From Verrucomicrobiota bacterium (GTDB taxonomy: Bacteria > Verrucomicrobiota > Verrucomicrobiae > Chthoniobacterales > UBA10450), in assembly GCA_005887855.1 (NCBI GenBank), contig VBQB01000184.1, positions 13,710 to 26,374 of the forward strand: a stretch of 12,665 bases of DNA, in the 5' to 3' direction. A model generated the notes under the pieces. It was not told the origin of the DNA, ran no database searches, and worked only from the letters and a program-made list of their open reading frames with translations. The translations under genes and the position numbers were made by a program. This document shows positions 7,901 through 12,665 of this stretch, in pieces; position 1 is the first letter of the stretch; the number at the start of each line of letters is the position of its first letter.

Positions 7901-9522
7901 TTCGTTGTCGGTGGCTTTTCAATGACGGTTTTCTCTGCCACTGAGAGCTTCGCCTGAAGCTGGGCGGCAATTGCTTTGGCTATGTCGCTCTGGATTGCAA
8001 AGACGTCATCGAGTGGGCGATCGTAACTGTTGACCCACAAATGCGTGTCCGTTTTTGCGTCGATTAACTGCGCAGTGACCCGGACACGATTTGCAGCGCG
8101 TTGTACGCTTCCCTCAAGCACGTGCGCAACGCTAAGTTCATTCGCGATCTCGCGCAGATTACGTTTTGTGCCGCTCTTGTATTGCATCACCGACGTCCGG
8201 CTGATGACTTTCAAGTCCGCGATTTTTGCCAGGTCGTTAAGGATTTCGTCCTGCACCCCGTCGGCGAAGAACGCGTTCTCGGGATCGGCGCTCAGGTTCT
8301 CAAAGGGGAGGACCGCGATGCTCTTGTAAGGAATCGCCGCGCTGCCGGTTGGCATCGGGTGCGGTGATTCTCTTTCCCAGAACATCACACCAATGACCGC
8401 TCCGAGAACGACCAAAAATGTCACCAGCACCGTCGACGTTGGATTTCGTCGCACCCATTTCCTTCCGCGAGTGAAGACTCCAGTGCGCCGGGCCCGAATC
8501 GGCTCGTGCCGCAGCCAATGGTCAAGATCCTCGGCCAGCGCTCCGGCGGATTGGTAGCGCGCGTTAGGATCCGGTTCGAGACAACGACCGACGATTGTCT
8601 CCAGATCGCGGTCGAGCGACGGTACGAGTGAACGCAAACGTGGTGCCGGAGTCGCGGCAGCCTGATGAATAACACAAAGAACATTCGCGCCCACGAATGG
8701 CGGCCGAGCAGCAAGGAGGTAAAACAAAATCGCGCCCAAACTGTAAATGTCGGCAGCGGAGGTAAGCTTTTCGGCTGGGCATTCGGTCTGTTCGGGTGCG
8801 ATGTAGCCCGGTGTTCCAAGTGTCTCCAGTGTCCTTGTTAGGTCGCTAGCTTGATCGAGCCATTTTGCCAGACCAAAGTCGCTCACCATCGGCTCGCCAT
8901 TTTCATCAAGGAGAATATTTCCCGGCTGAAGATCGCGATGCAGAACTCCCTTGCCATGGGCGTAAGCGATGGCGCGTGCCACCTTGGCCATCAGCCGCAC
9001 GCACTCACGAGGCTTTGCGCGGAGCGCAGATGCTGCAGCACGGAGGCTTCCGCCCGTCGCGAATTTCATGCTGAAAAACGGCAGGCCCTCTTCACTTTCG
9101 CTGACTTCGTATATCGGAAGAATGTTTGGGTGATCGAGGCTCGCGACCGCTTCGGCTTCGCGCCGAAAGCGCACCAATGTCTCATGCGAGTTCACCTGAT
9201 GAGCCAGAATGCGCTTTACCGCTACGATCCGACGAGAATGCTGCTGGCGCGCGCGATAAATAACTCCCATGCCGCCGCGGCCGATCTCTTCCAGGATTTC
9301 GTAATGACCAAGGCGCCACTGTTTGTCAGTGACGTTCGCTTCTGCGAGGACGCTTTCGAACGCTTCGCGGGATGCCTCGCCTCTGGTTTCGAGTCCCTCG
9401 CGCAAGAGACAGTTGATGCAGATTCCATGATCGAGCTGGGTTATCGCGCCGCACTGCGGGCACTGCGTTGGACTCTCGATTACGTCCGCTAGAGGATCAG
9501 CGGGCTCGTTTGCTTTGTTCAT
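4948..9522 (-). CDS. Membrane-anchored Ser/Thr protein kinase with duplicated TolB-like/TPR sensor units
   Basis: This encodes 1524 residues from the ATG at 9522, which overlaps the sigma-factor stop as TGATG; an upstream GTG at 9549 is less likely. Residues 21-38 form a zinc ribbon (CPQC...CINC). The kinase domain (about 73-340) is complete: glycine loop GRGGMG (81-86), Lys103 in VAVK, HRDLQPGN (195-202) with catalytic Asp197, DFG (215-217) and APE (242-244); Gln replaces the usual Lys in HRDLKP. A single membrane segment follows at about 363-382. Beyond it comes a TolB-like domain (402-527; IAVLPFENLSADPENAFFADG; COG5616 type), a TPR-rich arm ending in WDPLRGDPRFEKL, then a second nearly identical TolB-like domain (about 964-1089) and a second, divergent TPR arm. 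The sequence predicts cytoplasmic kinase and periplasmic sensor or protein-binding arms; phosphorylation targets are unknown, the co-transcribed sigma factor being the obvious candidate. The kinase looks catalytically competent. Confidence 0.9.
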   Translation of the reverse strand: MNKANEPADPLADVIESPTQCPQCGAITQLDHGICINCLLREGLETRGEASREAFESVLAEANVTDKQWRLGHYEILEEIGRGGMGVIYRARQQHSRRIVAVKRILAHQVNSHETLVRFRREAEAVASLDHPNILPIYEVSESEEGLPFFSMKFATGGSLRAAASALRAKPRECVRLMAKVARAIAYAHGKGVLHRDLQPGNILLDENGEPMVSDFGLAKWLDQASDLTRTLETLGTPGYIAPEQTECPAEKLTSAADIYSLGAILFYLLAARPPFVGANVLCVIHQAAATPAPRLRSLVPSLDRDLETIVGRCLEPDPNARYQSAGALAEDLDHWLRHEPIRARRTGVFTRGRKWVRRNPTSTVLVTFLVVLGAVIGVMFWERESPHPMPTGSAAIPYKSIAVLPFENLSADPENAFFADGVQDEILNDLAKIADLKVISRTSVMQYKSGTKRNLREIANELSVAHVLEGSVQRAANRVRVTAQLIDAKTDTHLWVNSYDRPLDDVFAIQSDIAKAIAAQLQAKLSVAEKTVIEKPPTTNLIAYDRYLRAKKLWAQQTTQPRKDIHEIIRLLDQAVANDPTFLLAYCELARTHAYLYFLGYDHTPARITLAEQARNTALRLGPDRGEPHLAAAWVAYWCYRDYETALTEVEIARRGLPNDASVFDITSAITRRQGHWDQCIRNFERAIELDPRNLSLLGGAGFTYEYERRFSEAAAYWDRALAVAPDDPTMPVLRTRVDLEARADTQPRHEAIQSVLTKDPSAVDRIADQWFDLALCRREAEEMASALASLPPEGMISGVAGIVAMPRSFLEGLAARVRRDSTGAEKAFTAARLQMEKIVREQPDYAAAVCGLGMIDAALSRKEDAIREGRRAVELLPVTKDAMAGAELLANLAVIYAWVGEKELALRQLEEVILIPSLVCYGRLRLDPFWDPLRGDPRFEKLVEEAKKPVALEAPRSIPAGIAVLPFENLSADPENAFFADGVQDEILNNLAKIADLKVISRTSAMQYKSGAKRNLRQIANELGVAHVVEGSVQRAANRVRVSAQLIDAKTDTHLWSESYDRPLDDVFVIQSDIAKAIAAQLQAKLSPSQSSAFAAAPTRDAEAHDLFLKGEYQERQAESTYKEETYDSAETFYRQALARDPTFSLAYARLAYNRLNRHWFVKRLTSGQLDEVKSDIERAIAIAPDLPDAHLALGLFHYWGRHDFDSALKEFDRAVELQPSNSVSRSYRAAIYRRRGEWRRSLAEYERAAELDPRDVWIPDQIGGGYLGLRRWSDAERWLKHALALDPHHLGAAFRLNLTYIASTADIQRARRAWEGIPNERGAGQGVRPYYIVIPEMIDERVYLYVLERHFSEALQEWDIAPGNTAEGRLAQLKARIGIQVLAGQSAAARPECEEARVLLEAELAKRQPEDRVWVSELAWIYVCLGRNADALRLAREAAETMPIEKDAILGINFLVGLAQIEAHAGQSEEAVKILRQLLTIPAGEYISVARLKIDPVWDPIRNDPGFQKLLSEPEPETVYR
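6261..6633 (-). repeat. Direct repeat copy 2 within the kinase (second TolB-like domain)
   Basis: This segment aligns without a gap to 7947-8319, same strand and same reading frame, offset 1686 bp (562 codons). About five bases in six match by eye, and only about 10 of 126 residues differ, so most changes are synonymous. Similarity falls sharply on both sides, where the TPR arms begin. Confidence 0.85.
7947..8319 (-). repeat. Direct repeat copy 1 within the kinase (first TolB-like domain)
   Basis: This is the partner of 6261-6633. It encodes the membrane-proximal TolB-like domain just after the transmembrane segment. Differences from copy 2 include VNSYDRP against SESYDRP and LSVAHVLEG against LGVAHVVEG. 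Confidence 0.85.
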
Positions 9523-9524
9523 CA
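9520..9524 (-). promoter_or_regulatory. TGATG stop-start overlap coupling sigma factor and kinase translation
   Basis: The sigma-factor TGA (9524-9522) and the kinase ATG (9522-9520) share one base. No strong Shine-Dalgarno sequence precedes the kinase ATG, so its translation probably depends on ribosomes finishing the sigma gene. This fixes the kinase start and argues for one mRNA. Confidence 0.75.
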
Positions 9525-10274
9525 GGCTGCGGCGGCTAGTGTTCCGCACAAATGTCGGATCTCGTCATCCACATCGGCCGGATTCTCGACCGTGTGAGCA
9601 ACCTCCTCGCGCAGGAGCCAGCGATAACGCTGGCGCAAATTGTGTAGTTGTTTTTTCACAACCGTGTCTGCAACGCCCAAGGCGGCGGCAAGATCGGCAT
9701 ATGAGATGTCGGCGTGTTCCGCCGTAAGATGATCGCGCAATCCCTCAAAAAGCCGCAGACGTCCTTTCCCTTCACACTCCTCACGCAGACGCCGGAGCGC
9801 CTGCTCTACCACTGTCGCAGCCCAGCGAAGATCGAAAAGTCGCTCCGGTGCAAGCGCGTCGAGCGCGCGATCCGAGATCGATAATTGCGAGGGCGCTTCC
9901 GCCGTCCAGGCATCCCAGGAAACGAATTGAGCGCCGCCGCCCCGCTTTAGCGTTCGATTCTTATCGGCGGCGTTGTGAAGAAAATTCTGGAGCGACTTGA
10001 GCAAGAGCGAGCGGAAGCGGCCGCGGCCCTGGTCGGCTTGCCGCAGCCAGTTAGTTTCCAGAATCATCAGAAAGAAATCCTGCGTAAGGTCCTGCGCGTC
10101 CTCACTCGAATAGCCGCGGCGGCAGACGTAGGAAAAAATGGGTCGCCAGTAAGTTCGGCAAAGCTCCGCCAGCGCTTCAGCAGCCTTTTGCTGGTCGCCT
10201 CCGGAGTTCGCTCCAGCAAGGACGAGGCTCCAGCGCGTGGTGGCGAACACCCGCGGTTCGGCTTCTACATTCAC
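9522..10274 (-). CDS. ECF-type RNA polymerase sigma factor paired with Ser/Thr kinase
   Basis: This encodes 250 residues from a GTG start at 10274 (GTG-AAT-GTA). It directs RNA polymerase to a dedicated promoter set. The N-terminus FATTRWSLVLAG is typical of the ECF groups that sit beside Ser/Thr kinase genes in Planctomycetes and Verrucomicrobia. Region 2 lies at about 35-105, with DAQDLTQDFF (59-68) and GRGRFRSLLLKSLQNFL. Region 4 lies at about 155-225, with the helix-turn-helix ISYADLAAALGVADTVVKKQLHNLRQRYR. An extra C-terminal tail (about 225-250, EVAHTVENPADVDDEIRHLC) goes beyond a minimal ECF protein and may contact a regulator. No zinc-binding anti-sigma gene lies nearby; in this arrangement the kinase is thought to play the controlling role, which is inference for this locus. 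It is upstream of and translationally coupled to the kinase, and divergent from a secreted-protein gene. Confidence 0.88.
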   Translation of the reverse strand: MNVEAEPRVFATTRWSLVLAGANSGGDQQKAAEALAELCRTYWRPIFSYVCRRGYSSEDAQDLTQDFFLMILETNWLRQADQGRGRFRSLLLKSLQNFLHNAADKNRTLKRGGGAQFVSWDAWTAEAPSQLSISDRALDALAPERLFDLRWAATVVEQALRRLREECEGKGRLRLFEGLRDHLTAEHADISYADLAAALGVADTVVKKQLHNLRQRYRWLLREEVAHTVENPADVDDEIRHLCGTLAAAA

Positions 10275-10382
10275 CTGCCAGCAGCGTGGTTGCTTATTAT
10301 TTCTTCTACAAGCTTAAAAAACGGTCGCCTATCCGCCACTCGTCACAAGAAGTGAAGCGCCCGTTTAAAGCCTCAAGAGAAA

Positions 10383-10407
10383 TTCCGGAACTTTGTCATC
10401 CAGTTCC
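10383..10407. promoter_or_regulatory. Dyad / possible ECF promoter ahead of the secreted protein gene
   Basis: GGAACT (10387-10392) and AGTTCC (10402-10407) form a perfect 6-bp inverted repeat with a 9-base spacer, and TTCCGGAA (10383-10390) is itself palindromic. GGAAC is also the common -35 core of ECF-dependent promoters; a -10 would then fall in TTTAATG near 10408-10414, placing the transcript start close to the ATG at 10421 and implying a nearly leaderless mRNA. An operator or an mRNA hairpin are alternatives. Confidence 0.35.
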
Positions 10408-10420
10408 TTTAATGATGTGT

Positions 10421-10957
10421 ATGAAAACAAATTGTTGGTTTAATCAAAATCGTCTTCTATCCCATCTACGCCGAAGTTTTTGGGCACTCGCAATTGTCGG
10501 CGCGTCATTAACGTTGCCGAGCGCTGAAGCTGACCCACCCGGAACCGCAACCGGAGGGTTTAATCCCTGTTTCACACGAACTAGTGTTCGCCCAGCCGAT
10601 GGAAATTTGATTGTCACGTTCAACGTTACTACAGACGTTAGTGGCAACTTCATCGGACGCCTCGAGGGCACTGAGCTGGATGTAATTCATCGGGACGGTA
10701 CTATAACGTTGCATGGTACCGCGTTGTTCGCCGGTTCACTTAACGGCGGTCCGTCCGGCACGTTGCTTTTCACTTACACAGGGATAGGCAACGCTCTGAC
10801 CGGCCACGAAAATTTGCATATTGCGGGCCGCCAAGGGACTGACGGTCTTGCTGGTGTGTATTTTCAGGGAACGGCTGAGGGTGACCTGGGCGGCGAATGC
10901 GACGGCGACTTCGGGGGGCACGGCATGTATGACGGACAGATTTTGTTCGCTCCCTAA
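10421..10957 (+). CDS. Small secreted beta-rich protein, possibly DUF3224/allene-oxide-cyclase-like
   Basis: This encodes 178 residues from the ATG at 10421; in-frame ATGs at 10412 and 10415 would add two or three residues, and a GTG at 10286 would add an implausible leader. No ribosome binding site decides among them. The N-terminus has Arg-Arg followed by FWALAIVGASLTLPSAEA and a likely cleavage site before DPPG, so the protein is exported. The mature part (about 140 residues) is rich in Gly, Thr and alternating hydrophobics: GNFIGRLEGTELDV, FAGSLNGGPSGTLLFTY, GRQGTDGLAGVYFQGTAEGD. This 'barrel' pattern recalls DUF3224-type proteins, a family without established function; that is a weak resemblance, not a firm match. 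Cysteines near the ends of the domain (NPCF and GGECDGD) could form a disulfide. The gene is divergent from the ECF sigma gene and convergent with pssA, so it is probably monocistronic and may be a target of the sigma factor. Confidence 0.7.
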   Translation: MKTNCWFNQNRLLSHLRRSFWALAIVGASLTLPSAEADPPGTATGGFNPCFTRTSVRPADGNLIVTFNVTTDVSGNFIGRLEGTELDVIHRDGTITLHGTALFAGSLNGGPSGTLLFTYTGIGNALTGHENLHIAGRQGTDGLAGVYFQGTAEGDLGGECDGDFGGHGMYDGQILFAP

Positions 10958-11036
10958 GTCGACAAGGTAAAAAGGCGCGCTTCGCAATCATCAGCCGTTA
11001 CGCTTCATCGCCTGGCGGCTTGGTTGTTTGGCATAT

Positions 11037-11063
11037 TCTCGAGCCGATTACGAACCGTCGAGA
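11037..11063 (-). terminator. Weak hairpin between the secreted protein gene and pssA
   Basis: TCTCGA (11037-11042) pairs with TCGAGA (11058-11063) just beyond the pssA stop in the 117-bp convergent spacer. There is no good T run on either side, so termination is only a suggestion; nothing else is visible in the spacer. Confidence 0.2.
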
Positions 11064-11074
11064 TTAAAGCTTAG

Positions 11075-11899
11075 TTACTCAACGGTCTCGACTGACTCTT
11101 CGCCGATCTCTTCTTCGATTTCGCGCTGCCATTCGCGCGACAACCAGGGCCGGAGAAATCCGTAGAGCAAGTAAGCCAGGAAAAGCACCGCCGGCATCCA
11201 TTCATAATTCATCACGGTGAAAATGAGAATGAGACTGATGACCAGAAAACGTGGAATCGATTTTTTCGTCTTCCAATTGACTGCCTTGAAGCTCGGATAC
11301 TGGAAACGGCTGAACATCATGAAGGAAAGAAAGAGCAACAACGGCGGCAGAACGAAGCGCCAGTTACCGAGGTGATGTTCGCCCTCGGCCAGCCAGAGCA
11401 GGAAAAGTGTGATGGATGCGATGAGACCAGCAGCTGCGGGAATGGGAAAGCCGGTGAAATTCTTTTTGTTATCAGTATCGCCCATTTCGTGATTGACAGA
11501 CGCAGTGTTGAAGCGCGCGAGACGCAGCGCGCCGCAGGCCAGGTAAACGAACGCGATAATCCAGCAGGCGCGCGGAAACTCCTGCAACACGACGCGGTAA
11601 ACCATCAAAGCCGGGGCAAGCCCGAATGAGACAATATCTGCGAGCGAATCGAACTCGCGACCGAACGGACTCTCGTGCCCACCCAGCCGTGCGAGGCGTC
11701 CATCCAGAAAATCAAAAACAAACGCGCCAAGAACAAACCAGATGGCGGCGTGAAAAAGATCACCGGCCGCATCGGGATTGGACGCTTGGAGCAGCGCGCC
11801 CTCAAGAATTTTGAGCGTGGCAGTGAAACCGCAAAACAGATTTCCTGCCGTCATCAAATTGGGCAGGAGATAGATTTTGGGATGATTCTGTTCGCTCAT
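11075..11899 (-). CDS. pssA: CDP-diacylglycerol--serine O-phosphatidyltransferase
   Basis: This encodes 274 residues. The enzyme transfers a phosphatidyl group from CDP-diacylglycerol to L-serine, releasing CMP and forming phosphatidylserine in the inner membrane. The CDP-alcohol phosphotransferase signature D-G-x2-A-R-x8-G-x3-D-x3-D is complete: Asp66, Gly67, Ala70, Arg71, Gly80, Asp84 and Asp88, which bind the metal and CDP. An early PNLMTAGNLFCGF segment and several hydrophobic helices (about 50-66, 88-130, 150-170, 180-200, and a pair at about 215-255) fit the integral-membrane PssA subclass also found in Bacillus and archaea, not the peripheral E. coli type. The acidic tail EIEEEIGEESVETVE is unusual but harmless in this family. 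The start ATG (11899) overlaps the psd stop as ATGA, so both are read from one transcript with psd first. Confidence 0.93.
   Translation of the reverse strand: MSEQNHPKIYLLPNLMTAGNLFCGFTATLKILEGALLQASNPDAAGDLFHAAIWFVLGAFVFDFLDGRLARLGGHESPFGREFDSLADIVSFGLAPALMVYRVVLQEFPRACWIIAFVYLACGALRLARFNTASVNHEMGDTDNKKNFTGFPIPAAAGLIASITLFLLWLAEGEHHLGNWRFVLPPLLLFLSFMMFSRFQYPSFKAVNWKTKKSIPRFLVISLILIFTVMNYEWMPAVLFLAYLLYGFLRPWLSREWQREIEEEIGEESVETVE
11896..11899 (-). promoter_or_regulatory. ATGA overlap coupling psd and pssA
   Basis: The pssA ATG (11899-11897) and psd TGA (11898-11896) overlap as ATGA, a standard sign of translational coupling, ensuring that the two enzymes of the same pathway are made together. 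Confidence 0.8.
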
Positions 11900-12576
11900 T
11901 GATTGTAGAGGAAGCTGTCAGCTTCCCCTACAGTTTCGGGGAGGCGCGCAATGATTGTCGATCCACCGATCACATGTTCGCCCGCTTTAACCACCACAAC
12001 GGCGGCGAGTGGCAAATATACTTCCGTTCGCGAACCGAAGCGAATCATTCCAAAGCGGTCGCCTTTTTTTAATTCGTCACCGACTTTTGCCCAAGCAACA
12101 ATACGCCGCGCAATTGCGCCAGTGAGTTGCCTGATCACGATCGTGACACGCGAATTTTCGAACGCCCAAGTCATCGCTTCATTCTTCTCAGAGCAATTCG
12201 GATCGCGAGCGTCGAGACAGACTCCTTCTCGATGTTGACGATAAACGATGCGTCCATCGATCGGCGCGCGATTGGTGTGGACGTCGAAGATCGACAAGAA
12301 AATTCCGACACGGCGCGTTCTTGTTTTCAGAACTTCGGTTTCGTCCAGCTCAACGATGTCCATGACGGTTCCGTCGGCCGCAGCCACAACGAGATTCGGA
12401 TCTGATGGCGCGGTGCGCTCCGGATCACGAAAAAATGCGAGCGTGCAAAAAAGCAGGAGGAGAAAGAATAGCGATAACCAAAGCGTCAGAAACGAACTAG
12501 CGATGGCGAACACCGCGAAAATCGCAAAAATCCAGCGTGCTTCGAAGAGAGTTTGAGCGCGCATAGTGGTTGGCAT
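11896..12576 (-). CDS. psd: Phosphatidylserine decarboxylase proenzyme, short (archaeal-type) form
   Basis: This encodes 226 residues from the ATG at 12576 (MPTTMRAQ); a TTG at 12606 and an ATG at 12564 are alternatives. The enzyme decarboxylates phosphatidylserine to phosphatidylethanolamine. Two adjacent hydrophobic helices (about 14-46) anchor it, followed by FFRDPER, an ADGT segment (67-70), SIFDVHTNRAP (95-105) with conserved Asp and His, RQLTGAIARRIV, KKGDRFGMIRFGSR (170-183) and GEHVIGGSTIIARL. The proenzyme is expected to cut itself between Gly205 and Ser206 in GGST, turning Ser206 into the pyruvoyl cofactor. All expected motifs are present, so it should be active. It is upstream of pssA and overlaps it by four bases. 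Its last ~10 codons are encoded by a near-perfect palindrome, an odd C-terminus that looks added. Confidence 0.9.
   Translation of the reverse strand: MPTTMRAQTLFEARWIFAIFAVFAIASSFLTLWLSLFFLLLLFCTLAFFRDPERTAPSDPNLVVAAADGTVMDIVELDETEVLKTRTRRVGIFLSIFDVHTNRAPIDGRIVYRQHREGVCLDARDPNCSEKNEAMTWAFENSRVTIVIRQLTGAIARRIVAWAKVGDELKKGDRFGMIRFGSRTEVYLPLAAVVVVKAGEHVIGGSTIIARLPETVGEADSFLYNQ
11905..11931. repeat. GTAG/CTAC-bounded near-perfect palindrome inside the 3' end of psd
   Basis: GTAGAGGAAGCTG (11905-11917) and CAGCTTCCCCTAC (11919-11931) are 13-base arms with 12 matches around a single base. Like the element at 4754-4808 it is bounded by GTAG and CTAC and sits over a gene end. On the minus strand it encodes the end of Psd (VGEADSFLY). 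It would form a stable hairpin in the psd-pssA mRNA just before the pssA start. Confidence 0.65.
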
Positions 12577-12665
12577 TTTCCGATTTCCGAAAGACAGGTC
12601 AAGCAAACGGAACGGCCCATCAGCGAGCAGCGCAACCGCGGATCATTAATCTACAATATTTTGGG
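12577..12665. other. Upstream region of psd, cut by window edge
   Basis: About 90 bases precede the psd start. I see no strong promoter or ribosome binding site; GGAAA just before the ATG is a weak candidate. Whether another gene lies upstream in the same operon cannot be judged. Confidence 0.25.

Noticed and set aside
6261..8319. Insertion sequence or CRISPR explanation for the 373-bp direct repeat
   Set aside because: Both copies are in-frame coding for a folded domain, only two copies exist, and no transposase or terminal inverted repeats are seen.
8851..9492. 213-codon plus-strand open frame opposite the kinase domain
   Set aside because: It lies wholly antisense to the conserved kinase motifs and its translation shows no recognisable domain; it is a shadow of the kinase codon pattern.
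9523..9549. GTG start at 9549 for the kinase
   Set aside because: It would overlap the sigma gene by 28 bases with no ribosome binding site, while the ATG at 9522 makes a typical TGATG coupling junction.
10286..10411. Upstream GTG start for the secreted protein
   Set aside because: It would place a 45-residue polar stretch ahead of a clear signal peptide.

Overview
The window looks like a piece of a free-living Gram-negative chromosome, most probably from Verrucomicrobiota (soil Chthoniobacterales-like) or a near relative in the PVC superphylum. This is an inference from gene content: an ECF sigma factor of the 'ATTRWSLVL' type translationally coupled to a very large zinc-ribbon Ser/Thr kinase with TPR arms, a large secreted BNR-repeat protein, a DoxX membrane protein and a short-form psd-pssA pair. 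No rRNA or marker gene is present, so the assignment is moderate.

Layout. 1-182: 3' end of a c-type cytochrome gene (+). 398-3613: secreted 11-Asp-box BNR/sortilin-like protein (+). 3626-4030: DoxX-family membrane protein (-), convergent with it at 12 bp. 4094-4757: sugar-phosphate nucleotidyltransferase (+) broken by an internal deletion with a frame change. 4754-4808: GTAG-headed palindrome. 4854-4947: decayed tail of another kinase/TPR gene (-). 4948-9522: 1524-residue kinase (-) with two copies of a TolB-like plus TPR unit. 9522-10274: ECF sigma factor (-), overlapping the kinase start by one base (TGATG). 10421-10957: small secreted beta-rich protein, divergent from the sigma gene (+). 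11075-11899: pssA (-). 11896-12576: psd (-), overlapping pssA by ATGA.

How the parts work together. Two units are clear. The sigma-kinase pair is a probable signalling module: a membrane-anchored kinase with a cytoplasmic zinc ribbon and kinase domain, and a large region beyond the membrane segment that probably senses or binds partners, made in fixed ratio with the ECF sigma factor. The divergent secreted protein has a dyad (GGAACT/AGTTCC) just before its start and is a candidate target. The psd-pssA pair performs the two successive steps of phosphatidylethanolamine synthesis.

The most unusual content is the recombination history of the kinase locus. The kinase carries an ungapped 373-bp direct repeat (about 116 of 126 residues identical by eye) while the TPR arms beside it have diverged widely, and a third, frameshifted copy of the arm terminus lies immediately behind its stop codon. 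Two GTAG/CTAC-bounded palindromes, each overlapping the 3' end of a gene, resemble REP elements. I found no tRNA, rRNA, CRISPR array, transposase or phage gene.
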